The notes under the pieces: model-generated
The model's database searches: none
The model's input: only the letters and a program-made list of their open reading frames with translations
Told to the model about the DNA's origin: nothing
Program-made: the position numbers and the translations under genes
Part shown: piece by piece, positions 43,705 through 51,876 of the stretch
Layout: every line of letters begins with the position of its first letter
Position numbering within the stretch: position 1 is the first letter of the stretch
NCBI GenBank assembly: GCA_964425135.1
Contig: CAYRKW010000004.1
Coordinates: 17,995 to 81,994, forward strand
Source: CAYLLD01 sp964425135
GTDB taxonomy: Bacteria; Pseudomonadota; Alphaproteobacteria; Rhodobacterales; Rhodobacteraceae
Reading direction: 5' to 3'
Length of the DNA stretch: 64,000 nt

Positions 43705-44493
43705 ATGAAAATTGATAAGCACAGATTTATCGCACGTCTGGCGCGGGACGAGGATGAAATTCGTGCAGCACAACGACTACGTTATCGTGTTTTCGTCGAG
43801 GAAGGCTCAGCTGATACAAGCGCCGAGAACCATCGTCGCGGCATAGAGCAAGACGCATTTGATGCACATGTCGAGCATCTTGTTCTGATAGATCTGGAGT
43901 TGCCTGATACGGGCGATCAAAACATCGTCGGGGTTTATCGCCTGATGCGTGACGTGAAGGCGGCTGAGGGCATCGGGTTTTATTCTGCGCCTGAGTTTGA
44001 CTTGTCTCGTCTAACCTCGAGTGGACGTTCGTTGTTGGAGTTGGGACGTTCTTGCATTGCAAAGGATTATCGTGGTGGTTTGGCCTTGCGGTACTTGTGG
44101 GATGGTGTTGCCCGCTATGTTTTTGAGCACGATATCGAGATTGTTTTTGGCGTGGCGTCCTTTCACGAGACCAATCCCGGCGCGATTGCGCCTGCGCTAT
44201 CCTTCCTTCACCACAATCATTTGGCGCCGCCGGAGTTGCGGGTTCGTGCGCATGAGCCGCATTTTGTCGAATTAAATTTGATCTCAGCTGATGATTTGGA
44301 TCGGTCGGCGGCCGTGAAGCAAATACCTGCGCTTCTCAAATCGTATTTGCGGCTTGGCGGCGTCGTCGGTGAAGGTGCGTTTGTTGATCGCGAATTCAGT
44401 ACAACGGATGTTTGTTTGATTGTTGATACGGCCAATATTCCAGCGGCCCAGCGCCGGGAGTTTGAAGCGCTTCGTGGTCAAGAGGCTGAGTAA
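43705..44493 (+). CDS. olsB: L-ornithine N(alpha)-acyltransferase
   Basis: The 262-residue protein belongs to the hemolysin-like GNAT acyltransferases: RLRYRVFVEEGSADT near residue 25, VGVYRLMRD near 75, LELGRSCIAKDYRGGLALRYLWDG near 115 and GVASFHETNPGAIAPALSFLHHNHL near 150. OlsB transfers a 3-hydroxyacyl group from ACP to ornithine, forming lyso-ornithine lipid. olsA follows after 2 nt, and the pair makes the phosphorus-free ornithine membrane lipid typical of this group. Confidence 0.93.
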   Translation: MKIDKHRFIARLARDEDEIRAAQRLRYRVFVEEGSADTSAENHRRGIEQDAFDAHVEHLVLIDLELPDTGDQNIVGVYRLMRDVKAAEGIGFYSAPEFDLSRLTSSGRSLLELGRSCIAKDYRGGLALRYLWDGVARYVFEHDIEIVFGVASFHETNPGAIAPALSFLHHNHLAPPELRVRAHEPHFVELNLISADDLDRSAAVKQIPALLKSYLRLGGVVGEGAFVDREFSTTDVCLIVDTANIPAAQRREFEALRGQEAE

Positions 44494-44495
44494 TT

Positions 44496-45323
44496 ATGGC
44501 GCGTTGGCAAGGGGCGGAAGAGCCTGAGTTTGAGCGGCTGAATTGGCGGCAGCGGGTCAGGCTTTGTTGGCGTGCGATGATTCTGGTTGTGGCGACTTTG
44601 ATCCTGCTGCCTACTTTCTGGTTGGCGAAATTGATAGAAAAGGTTGCGCCAAACCTCGGGATGAGCCGTTTTATTATATGGTTTTGGTGCGCGATGGGCG
44701 TTTGGCTGTGTGGGTTGCGGCTAGAGACGTCCGGCACGCCGATGGCGCAAGGGGGCGCACGGGTTGCCAATCATGCAAGCTGGGCGGATGTCTTTGTGAT
44801 GCGCGCAGCCTCGCAGATCTATTTCGTGGCGAAGGCCGAGGTGCGATCATGGCCGCTGATGGGGATGATTGGTGCGCACACGGGTACTGTATTTATCGAA
44901 CGCAATCCTCGGAAAGCGCAGGAGCAAAAAGAGATGTTTCTTGCGCGGCTTCGGAAGGGAGACCGCTTGTGTTTCTTCCCGGAAGGCACATCGAGCGATG
45001 GGCGGCGTGTTCTGCCGTTCAAATCGACGCTGTTTAGCGCGTTTATGGAGCCTGAGTTGGCTGAGCTGATGTGGGTGCAACCGGTATCGGTTTCCTATCG
45101 ACCTCAAACTGGTCTCGCGCAGAATTTCTTTGGATGGTGGGGCGAGATGCCATTTGGCGCGCATATTGCGCAGGTTTTTGGGCGTTCTGTACACAGTCGC
45201 GTGCATGTCCATTTTCATGAACCGGTCAAAGCGACTGATTTTGAAGATCGCAAGGCACTGGCGCGATATTGTGAAGAGCGCGTCCGAGAGGGTCATGCAG
45301 CGCATGTGCGTGATGACGCTTAA
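44496..45323 (+). CDS. olsA: Lyso-ornithine lipid O-acyltransferase (PlsC family)
   Basis: The 275-residue PlsC-type enzyme has an N-terminal membrane anchor (MILVVATLILLPTFWLAKLI), the catalytic HX4D motif in NHASWADVFVM near residue 90, and the substrate-binding FPEGTSSDGRRVLPFKS near 155. OlsA adds the second acyl chain to lyso-ornithine lipid at the inner membrane. It starts 2 nt after olsB. Its last 4 nt overlap the convergent LysR gene. Confidence 0.93.
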   Translation: MARWQGAEEPEFERLNWRQRVRLCWRAMILVVATLILLPTFWLAKLIEKVAPNLGMSRFIIWFWCAMGVWLCGLRLETSGTPMAQGGARVANHASWADVFVMRAASQIYFVAKAEVRSWPLMGMIGAHTGTVFIERNPRKAQEQKEMFLARLRKGDRLCFFPEGTSSDGRRVLPFKSTLFSAFMEPELAELMWVQPVSVSYRPQTGLAQNFFGWWGEMPFGAHIAQVFGRSVHSRVHVHFHEPVKATDFEDRKALARYCEERVREGHAAHVRDDA

Positions 45324-46255
45324 CTCATTGAAATGGGGTTGAATTGGCTCGTCAGTGCTTTTGCCGCCTGGATTTCCTTCGTGACCCATTCGCGGAATGC
45401 TTTGATGGCAGGGCGGTCTTGAGCGCCGTCGCGGCACAAAAGCCGATATGAGCTGCGGTTGAATATCGCAGGGCCGAAGGGTGCGACCAACGCGCCGGAA
45501 TGCAGCGCTCTTTCAATCATGGATAGGCGTCCGAGCACGATGCCGCCACCTTCCATTGCGAAATCGACGGCGTGATCTGCCTGACTAAAACGCGGTCCGC
45601 CTTCGGATGTCATTTCGACCTTTGCAAGAGCGAACCAATCCTCCCAATTTGGCTCTCCGACGATGGAGCGCACGCTGTCATCGTGGATCAAAGTGGCTTG
45701 GCCAATATCGCTGGCTGACTGAATCTTAGCCGCAATTTCTGGCACCATGGCGGGGATCACCCATTCATCCATCAAATCCTGACAAAAGAGATTTGGTGGG
45801 CTTTCTTTCGACGTAAAGCGAATGGCGACGTCAACATCGTCACGGTGGAGATCCAGCATTTTGAGGCTCGCAGCAAACCGCAATTCGATTTCCGGGTGAT
45901 GTTGCGCGAAATCATAGAGCCGGGGCGCAAGCCATTTCGATGTGAAGGCTGGGCCTGCGGTGACGGTAAGGACCGAGTTGTTGAGATCGTGTTGAGCGAC
46001 GCGCCACCCGTTCTTGATTGCGTCAAAGCCACGCTCGATATCTGGGTGCAGGCGTTTCCCCAGTTCCGTCAGTTCAACCGCGCGGTTCAGACGACGAAAA
46101 ACCGGCGCGCCCAGATGTTCTTCGAGCGCTTTGATTTGAAAGCTCAAGGCAGCAGGCGTCACGTGAAGCTCTGCGGCTGCATCTGCAAAGCTCATGTGAC
46201 GTGCGGCCGCATCGAATGCGCGCAGGGCGGTCAGGGGTGGGAGATAGTCGGACAT
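45320..46255 (-). CDS. LysR family transcriptional regulator (GcvA-like)
   Basis: The 311-residue regulator has the N-terminal helix-turn-helix LPPLTALRAFDAAARHMSFADAAAELHVTPAALSFQIKALEEHLG, with the GcvA-type opening and VTPAALS pattern, and an effector-binding domain (TVTAGPAFTSKWLAPRL near 100; DVDVAIRFTSKESP near 150). Target and effector are unknown. A 36-residue gene starts divergently about 110 nt away, and the space between has an AT-rich palindrome-like stretch (TTAGTTTTACTTAACTGAA), a plausible LysR site. Confidence 0.92.
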   Translation of the reverse strand: MSDYLPPLTALRAFDAAARHMSFADAAAELHVTPAALSFQIKALEEHLGAPVFRRLNRAVELTELGKRLHPDIERGFDAIKNGWRVAQHDLNNSVLTVTAGPAFTSKWLAPRLYDFAQHHPEIELRFAASLKMLDLHRDDVDVAIRFTSKESPPNLFCQDLMDEWVIPAMVPEIAAKIQSASDIGQATLIHDDSVRSIVGEPNWEDWFALAKVEMTSEGGPRFSQADHAVDFAMEGGGIVLGRLSMIERALHSGALVAPFGPAIFNRSSYRLLCRDGAQDRPAIKAFREWVTKEIQAAKALTSQFNPISMS

Positions 46256-46362
46256 ATCCTCAGATTAGTTTTACTTAACTGAAGTTGCAACAAGTCTCGT
46301 TTGTCAGAATGCGCGGGGCGATGCATATTCCTGTCAAGAAGATCGAAATCAGGAGAAAAACA

Positions 46363-46473
46363 ATGCATACTGTCGGATCAGAGCGGATCACGCGCGAGAG
46401 TTTTCTGCAGCGAGCACATGAAGAGCGGGCCAAAGCGTTTCGGCAGTTCTTTGCATTTCGCAAAAAATCTTGA
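46363..46473 (+). CDS. Small 36-residue protein divergent from the LysR gene
   Basis: A short gene starts with ATG at 46363, 8 nt after AGGAG, and encodes MHTVGSERITRESFLQR, AHEERAKAFRQ and FFAFRKKS. It is basic and mostly helical. The good ribosome-binding site and clean ATG argue that it is real. The function is unknown; similar short Arg/Ala-rich proteins are common in roseobacters and often unannotated. It may be controlled by the neighbouring LysR regulator. Confidence 0.6.
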   Translation: MHTVGSERITRESFLQRAHEERAKAFRQFFAFRKKS

Positions 46474-46490
46474 GTAAGGGCTTGCGTTAC

Positions 46491-47105
46491 CTAGCCTTGG
46501 AGCCGTTCGCTAAACTGCGCCAGCGCTGCGATGGGGTCGTCTTGACGCCAAATCTCGTCACCGAGCGCTACAAAATCTGCAACGCCTGATAGGCTTTCGA
46601 CCATTTCGGGCGTCGCACTGCCTTGAGCCACAACTGGCACTTCGATCATCTGTGACCACCAGTCGAAGAGATCGGGCTCGACACAAGCATCACTTCCCAG
46701 AGCGGAGGTTTGGAGCGGGCCAAAGCTGATGTAATCCGCGCCAATTTCAGCGCCTGTCAGACCATCATGTCTCGAAACGCCGCAATGCGCGCCGACGATT
46801 GCCGGACGCGCTAAAGCGGCTCGAACTTCACGCAAATTGGTGTGGGTGCTCAGATGCACCCCGTCCAGACCGAGCATTTCAACGAGACGATAGTGGTCCG
46901 TAATCAGTAAGGGCACATCTCGGGCATGTGCAATCTCGCGCAACACATCGGCCGCTTTTATGACTTCTGCTTCATCGGTCAGCGCGGTTTCGTAGCGCAG
47001 GCACGCGATTGGCACTGTGTCGAGTGCCTTGGCAATCTGATCCGCGCTGTTGCTCAGCGGCAGCGTATCGGTCGCGATAAGGTAAAGTTGCGTGCTCTGC
47101 TCCAC
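46491..47105 (-). CDS. Thiamine-phosphate-synthase family protein (ThiE-like)
   Basis: The 204-residue TIM-barrel protein has LYLIATDTLPLS at the start, LITDHYRLVEMLGLDGVHL near residue 70, GAHCGVSRHDGL near 108 and GADYISFGPLQTS near 123, the ThiE/TenI pattern. ThiE joins the pyrimidine and thiazole halves of thiamine; this divergent copy lies alone behind eno, 10 nt downstream, so its thiamine role is not certain (a TenI-like role is an alternative). It is probably co-transcribed with eno. Confidence 0.85.
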   Translation of the reverse strand: MEQSTQLYLIATDTLPLSNSADQIAKALDTVPIACLRYETALTDEAEVIKAADVLREIAHARDVPLLITDHYRLVEMLGLDGVHLSTHTNLREVRAALARPAIVGAHCGVSRHDGLTGAEIGADYISFGPLQTSALGSDACVEPDLFDWWSQMIEVPVVAQGSATPEMVESLSGVADFVALGDEIWRQDDPIAALAQFSERLQG

Positions 47106-47115
47106 GGCTTGGTGC

Positions 47116-48393
47116 TCAGGATTTGACGATCATCGAGCCGGAATAGACGGCCGCATCGCCCAGCTCTTCTTCGATCCGGATCAGCTGATTGTATTTGGCC
47201 AAACGGTCAGAACGGGCGAGTGAACCGGTTTTGATTTGCCCGCAATTGGTTGCAACCGCGAGATCGGCGATGGTTGCGTCTTCGGTCTCACCGGAGCGGT
47301 GTGACATAACGGCAGTGTAATTCGCGCGATGGGCCATATCGACTGCTGCGAGCGTTTCTGTGAGCGTGCCGATTTGGTTGACCTTGACCAGCAGCGAGTT
47401 TGCGCAACCGGTGTTGATGCCTTCGGACAAACGCTCTGGGTTTGTGACGAAGAGATCATCGCCGACAAGCTGGCATTTGTCACCGATCAGATCCGTCAGA
47501 GCGCGCCAGCCGTCCCAATCATCCTCGCTCATCCCGTCTTCGATTGAGATAATGGGATAGTTGTCGACAAGATTGGCAAGATATTCGGCATTTTGCTGTG
47601 GGCTGAGAACTTTGCCTTCACCCGTCATCTGATAGGCCGTCCCGTCAAAATACTCTGTCGATGCGCAATCGAGGGCGAGATATACATCCTTGCCGGGAAT
47701 GTAACTCGCCTTGTCAACCGCGCGCATGATGAAGTCGAGCGCTTCGTTTGTGGACGACAGGTTCGGAGCAAATCCACCTTCGTCGCCTATTCCTGTGTTG
47801 TGACCGGCGGCTGTCAGCTCTGACTTGAGAACGTGAAAAATCTCAGAGCCCATGCGCACTGCGTCTGCCATTGTATTGGCTGTCACAGGCATGATCATAA
47901 ATTCCTGAATGTCGATCGGGTTGTCTGCATGCTCGCCGCCGTTGATGATATTCATCATTGGAACCGGCAGGACGCGCGCGCTGGTGCCGCCGACATAACG
48001 ATAGAGCGGAAGACCGCTGCTTTGCGCGGCAGCTTTGGCGGTGGCGAGCGAGACACCGAGAATTGCATTTGCGCCGAGGCGTTTTTTGTTCGGCGTGCCG
48101 TCAAGCGCGATCATCGCGTTGTCGACTGAAAGCTGGTCGATGGCATCGAAATCGCGCAGAGCATCGGCGATTTCGCCATTGACGTTGGCAACAGCTGTTT
48201 GCACGCCTTTGCCGCCGAAGCGAGAGCGATCTCCGTCGCGCAATTCCACCGCCTCATGCGCGCCTGTTGACGCGCCTGAGGGAACAGCTGCACGACCAAA
48301 TGCACCGTCTTCGAGCGTCACATCCACCTCAATCGTGGGATTGCCGCGACTGTCCAAAATTTCGCGTGCGGTAATGTCGATGATAGCGCTCAT
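47116..48393 (-). CDS. eno: Enolase
   Basis: The 425-residue glycolytic enzyme converts 2-phosphoglycerate to phosphoenolpyruvate. The start at 48393 gives MSAIIDITAREILDSRGNPT with AAGGG 10 nt upstream; the frame is open further back but that extension lacks homology. Marks: AAVPSGASTGAHEAVELRDGD near residue 40, GDEGGFAPNLSS near 205, SIEDGMSEDDWDGW near 285 and SHRSGETEDATIADLAV near 365. It is divergent from folB. Confidence 0.98.
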   Translation of the reverse strand: MSAIIDITAREILDSRGNPTIEVDVTLEDGAFGRAAVPSGASTGAHEAVELRDGDRSRFGGKGVQTAVANVNGEIADALRDFDAIDQLSVDNAMIALDGTPNKKRLGANAILGVSLATAKAAAQSSGLPLYRYVGGTSARVLPVPMMNIINGGEHADNPIDIQEFMIMPVTANTMADAVRMGSEIFHVLKSELTAAGHNTGIGDEGGFAPNLSSTNEALDFIMRAVDKASYIPGKDVYLALDCASTEYFDGTAYQMTGEGKVLSPQQNAEYLANLVDNYPIISIEDGMSEDDWDGWRALTDLIGDKCQLVGDDLFVTNPERLSEGINTGCANSLLVKVNQIGTLTETLAAVDMAHRANYTAVMSHRSGETEDATIADLAVATNCGQIKTGSLARSDRLAKYNQLIRIEEELGDAAVYSGSMIVKS

Positions 48394-48535
48394 TGCGATG
48401 TGCCCTTTAAACTTCAGTTGTTCATGTTGCGGTTTGCGGCGGGGGGTAACATCTGGGCGCCGCATTTGCGCCGCTTTTAGCGCACGGCGCAATGAAGGGG
48501 AAGTCATTGTCCGTGTTATAAATAGACTTGTTCTC

Positions 48536-49540
48536 ATGATCGCGATGTTTGATACAAATCTGTGGAAACTATTTGGGTGCGTTGCCTTGGAACATGAACT
48601 GGACGCAGCGTTTGAGCCGCCGATTGTCCGTGCGAGAACCACTGGAGGCGATGAGGTTCTGGACCGTATATCGGTACGAGATTTCATCTGTGATGTCGAA
48701 ATTGGCGCGTTTCAGTCTGAGCGGGGGGTGACACAGAGGATTAGATTCAACGTTGTCCTGGAGGTCGGGCATTCAACCGCAGCGCAGGATGATGATGTTG
48801 ATAAGGTGCTGTCTTACGACACGATTGTGGACGCAATCGAAGAGCAATTGCGCACCGAACGTATCAATCTGCTCGAAACCCTTGCAGAGCGCGTGGCGCA
48901 GCGGTGCCTTGATGACAGACGGTCCATTCGGGTGTTCGTGCGGATCGAGAAACTGGACCGTATTCCGGGAACGCTTGGTGTTGAGATCGTGCGCGCGCGT
49001 ATTGCGCCTGACGCAGAAGTCATTTCAGCGCTGCCGAGCAAAGACGAGACCCCGCATAAAGAGATTTCGCCAGTTGTCATGTACCTGAGCAATGAGATCG
49101 CCCACGCGCCTGCGTTGACCGATTGGCTTGATGCGGCAGAGCAAACAGGCTTGCCCGTTGTTTTTTGTCTTGAGCCGGTGATGGGGTTTGAGTTTTCAGG
49201 AAATGCGATGATCCAGCGGCGCACGGGGCTGCTGTCGATTGAGCAAAACGCCTGGAGTATCGCGGGGCGCGATCAGCGCTGTGTGGTTGTGGCGAGCCGG
49301 ACCGAGTTGGAGCATGCGGCAAAGCTGAAAGAGATGAGCGTTTGGGCGCCGTCCAAGATCGTGTTGGATGCCGTGAAAAAGCCTGAGGTTGCTGCGGAGA
49401 AGCCGATGGAATTAGCGCTTTGGTTTGCTGATGAAATTGGAGCCTCGAACGTGCTTGCCTTGGGGGCGGAGGCAGATTTGGACAGGTTTGAAACCATAGC
49501 TGCGCCAGCAGATTTGGCAGCATGGCACGCATCGGTTTGA
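48536..49540 (+). CDS. folB: Dihydroneopterin aldolase with a long C-terminal extension
   Basis: From the ATG at 48536 the protein has 334 residues (48545 is also possible; neither has a strong ribosome site). Residues about 45-160 are the FolB domain: VRDFICDVEIGAFQSERGVTQRI, LSYDTIVDAIEEQL, INLLETLAERVAQRCL, VFVRIEKLDRIPG. FolB cleaves dihydroneopterin in folate synthesis. The remaining 170 residues (from about SPVVMYLSNEIAHAPAL) are not part of classical FolB, which has about 120 residues, and I do not recognise them. It overlaps the acetyltransferase gene by 19 nt; folP follows. Confidence 0.88.
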   Translation: MIAMFDTNLWKLFGCVALEHELDAAFEPPIVRARTTGGDEVLDRISVRDFICDVEIGAFQSERGVTQRIRFNVVLEVGHSTAAQDDDVDKVLSYDTIVDAIEEQLRTERINLLETLAERVAQRCLDDRRSIRVFVRIEKLDRIPGTLGVEIVRARIAPDAEVISALPSKDETPHKEISPVVMYLSNEIAHAPALTDWLDAAEQTGLPVVFCLEPVMGFEFSGNAMIQRRTGLLSIEQNAWSIAGRDQRCVVVASRTELEHAAKLKEMSVWAPSKIVLDAVKKPEVAAEKPMELALWFADEIGASNVLALGAEADLDRFETIAAPADLAAWHASV

Positions 49541-49986
49541 CGGACGATGCGATACATACTCGCCCTATGACCGCTGAAGATCTTGATGTTTGGCTGAGCA
49601 TGTATGCGGCCTTGTTCCCACAAAGTACGCCGCGCGGGATGCGCGCCGAAATCGACCGCGTTCTCAGCGATCCAAACAGTCATGCGATTTGTGCGGAGCG
49701 CGCCGGTTGCGTGGTGGGCTTTGCGGAATATGCGCTTCGTCCTTACGTGAATGGCTGTGTTTCAAAGCCCGTGCCGTTTTTGGAAGGTATTTGGGTCGAT
49801 CCAGATCATCGCCGCGTTGGAGTTGCGGCGGCATTGATCTCGCGATTTGAAGCGTTTGCACGCGATGGCGGATATAGTGAAATCGGTTCCGACGTGCTCA
49901 TTGATGACGAGGCTGCGCTGACGTTCCATTCGCGGGTGGGTTTTGTGGAGACGGAGCGCGTGGTTTATTTTCGGAAAGAGATTTAG
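49522..49986 (+). CDS. GNAT acetyltransferase, aminoglycoside 6'-N-acetyltransferase-like
   Basis: The 154-residue protein has the AAC(6')-type layout: TRPMTAEDLDVWLSMYAALFP near residue 13, FAEYALRPYVNGC near 66, FLEGIWVDPDHRRVGVAAALI near 86 (acetyl-CoA loop), GGYSEIGSDVLIDDEAALTFHSRVGF near 115 and a final ERVVYFRKEI. It could acetylate aminoglycosides or another amine; chromosomal relatives often have no resistance role. The start overlaps folB by 19 nt and folP begins 3 nt after its stop, so it is embedded in the folate operon. Confidence 0.88.
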   Translation: MARIGLTDDAIHTRPMTAEDLDVWLSMYAALFPQSTPRGMRAEIDRVLSDPNSHAICAERAGCVVGFAEYALRPYVNGCVSKPVPFLEGIWVDPDHRRVGVAAALISRFEAFARDGGYSEIGSDVLIDDEAALTFHSRVGFVETERVVYFRKEI

Positions 49987-49988
49987 AG

Positions 49989-50987
49989 ATGCCGCGGGCG
50001 TATTGGAAACCGGTCTTGATGTTGGATCGTGACGGCGCGACCCATTCGATTGGCGGCACCGATATCAGGTTTTCGCACATCGATAAGATTGTTCGGGGCG
50101 AGGTTCCGGAACGGGTGGCAATAGATGATGTGCCAAAGGATGTGATTGAACGCATCACGCGTGCCCGGCAACTGCCCAAATCAACTGCCACGCTCATTAT
50201 GGGTATTGTGAACGTGACGCCGGACAGTTTCTCGGATGGTGGTCGTTTCGATGATGCACACTCTGCCAAAGCGCATGCGATGCAATTGATTGAGGAGGGG
50301 GCCGATATTGTTGATATCGGCGGAGAGTCAACGCGGCCCGGTGCGGATGATGTCGATGCGGCGGAAGAGGCGCGGCGCGTGGTGCCGGTTGTGGAGCATG
50401 TTGCCAAGGCATCACCGCACGCGGTGATATCGGTCGATACGCGCAAGGCGTCTGTTGCTGAGACGGCGATTGGAGCGGGTGCGACGCTTTTCAACGATGT
50501 CTCTGCGTTGAGTTATGATCCGATGAGCGCAGGAGTTGCTGCGCAATCTGGCGCGTATGTTTGTCTGATGCATGCCTCGGGAACGCCGAAGGATATGCAG
50601 TCAAAAACAGACTATGCGCAGGTTGTTTTTGACGTGTACGACTATCTTGAAAAGCGGATTGAGGCGGCAGTTGATGATGGGATATCGCGAGACAAGCTGA
50701 TCGTTGATCCGGGCATTGGCTTTGGAAAGACAACAGCTCAGAACTTGCAGTTATTGGCTAATATACAAGTGTTTCATGGGCTTGGCGTGCCGGTTCTGAT
50801 TGGCGCGTCACGCAAGCGGTTTGTCGGGGAGATCACGGGTGTTGAGGCAGCGGATCAGCGGCTGGCCGGATCGCTTGCTATTGCGCTGGATGCGGCGCGA
50901 CGCGGGGCGCATATTGTGCGGGTTCACGATGTTGCCCAGACGCGGCAGGCCTTTGATATGGACAGAGCGCTCAGGGCCGAAACCTGA
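49989..50987 (+). CDS. folP: Dihydropteroate synthase
   Basis: The 332-residue enzyme joins dihydropterin pyrophosphate with p-aminobenzoate, the sulfonamide target. Motifs are LIMGIVNVTPDSFSDGGRF near residue 68, DIVDIGGESTRPGA near 98, VISVDTRKASVAE near 140, DPGIGFGKTTAQNLQLL near 238 and IGASRKRFVGE near 268. About 60 extra N-terminal residues precede the barrel, as in other alphaproteobacteria. It is the last gene of folB-acetyltransferase-folP and overlaps the convergent exporter gene by 17 nt. Confidence 0.97.
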   Translation: MPRAYWKPVLMLDRDGATHSIGGTDIRFSHIDKIVRGEVPERVAIDDVPKDVIERITRARQLPKSTATLIMGIVNVTPDSFSDGGRFDDAHSAKAHAMQLIEEGADIVDIGGESTRPGADDVDAAEEARRVVPVVEHVAKASPHAVISVDTRKASVAETAIGAGATLFNDVSALSYDPMSAGVAAQSGAYVCLMHASGTPKDMQSKTDYAQVVFDVYDYLEKRIEAAVDDGISRDKLIVDPGIGFGKTTAQNLQLLANIQVFHGLGVPVLIGASRKRFVGEITGVEAADQRLAGSLAIALDAARRGAHIVRVHDVAQTRQAFDMDRALRAET

Positions 50988-51876
50988 TACTGCGCGCTTG
51001 GGATATTGCGAGGCCAGCGAGGATCAAAATCAACGCGGTGAGGAATGTCGGTGGGACGGCTTCGTTAAGAAAAACCATGCCGTTGATAACCGCCCAGATA
51101 GGAACCTGATAATTCACAAGCGACATGAAGCTGGGTCCCGCGGAGTTGATAACGCGGACGAGCAGAATTGTCGCTAATGCTGTTGGGAAAAGTCCTAAGA
51201 AGAGAACGCCCAGGAGAGCGCGGGTTGTGATTTGTGATGGTACTCCCTCCACCCATATCGCGATGGGGACGATGATCGCGGTTGCGATGAGAAGTCCTGC
51301 GGCTGAATAGCTCATCAGGGGTGTTTGGGGACACGTGCGGGTGATCATTGTGCCTATCGCGTAGCATAGCGATGCACCGACGCAGGCAATTCGCGCGAGG
51401 TTTTCTGTCAGATTGTCAAAGCCTCCCAGATTGTCGATGCCGATGAGGATCAGAACACCGATAAATCCGAGCAAAAAGCCGATCAGTTTTTGCAAAGTCA
51501 GAGCTTCGTGCAGGATGATGGCGGCGAGCGGCAGGACGAAGAGCGGGACGACGGCCATCGTGATGCCTGCAAAGCCGGAGGTGACAAATTGTTGCCCCCA
51601 ACTGAGAAGGGCGAAGGGCAATGCATTGGTGAATATCGCAAATCCGAAACAGTGGAGCCATATGCGACGACCTGTAGGCGTGCGGCGCTCGGGCAGACCG
51701 TTTCCGCTTGCGAATGTGAGCGCGAGAAGCGCAATTGCGCCGATTGAGATGCGGGCGGCGGCGACCCAGAGCGGGCCAAATCCTTCGAGTGCGACAGCAA
51801 CGCCAAGGAACGCGCCGCCCCAGATTATGCCCAATACCGCCAGAATTAACCAGTTGCGCCAGCCCGGTGCAGTCAC
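50971..51876 (-). CDS. EamA/DMT family transporter
   Basis: The 301-residue membrane protein has ten predicted helices in two EamA repeats (first LAVLGIIWGGAFLGVAVAL, second beginning near GASLCYAIGTMI). DMT proteins export metabolites such as amino acids. It starts with GTG overlapping the stop of the MocR-type regulator gene (GTGA), so it is translated from the same mRNA and is the likely target or partner of that regulator. Confidence 0.93.
   Translation of the reverse strand: MTAPGWRNWLILAVLGIIWGGAFLGVAVALEGFGPLWVAAARISIGAIALLALTFASGNGLPERRTPTGRRIWLHCFGFAIFTNALPFALLSWGQQFVTSGFAGITMAVVPLFVLPLAAIILHEALTLQKLIGFLLGFIGVLILIGIDNLGGFDNLTENLARIACVGASLCYAIGTMITRTCPQTPLMSYSAAGLLIATAIIVPIAIWVEGVPSQITTRALLGVLFLGLFPTALATILLVRVINSAGPSFMSLVNYQVPIWAVINGMVFLNEAVPPTFLTALILILAGLAISQARSIRFRP

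Noticed and set aside
48035..48535. N-terminal extension of folB back into the enolase gene
   Set aside because: This part is antisense to the conserved enolase coding sequence; the FolB domain begins well after the ATG at 48536.
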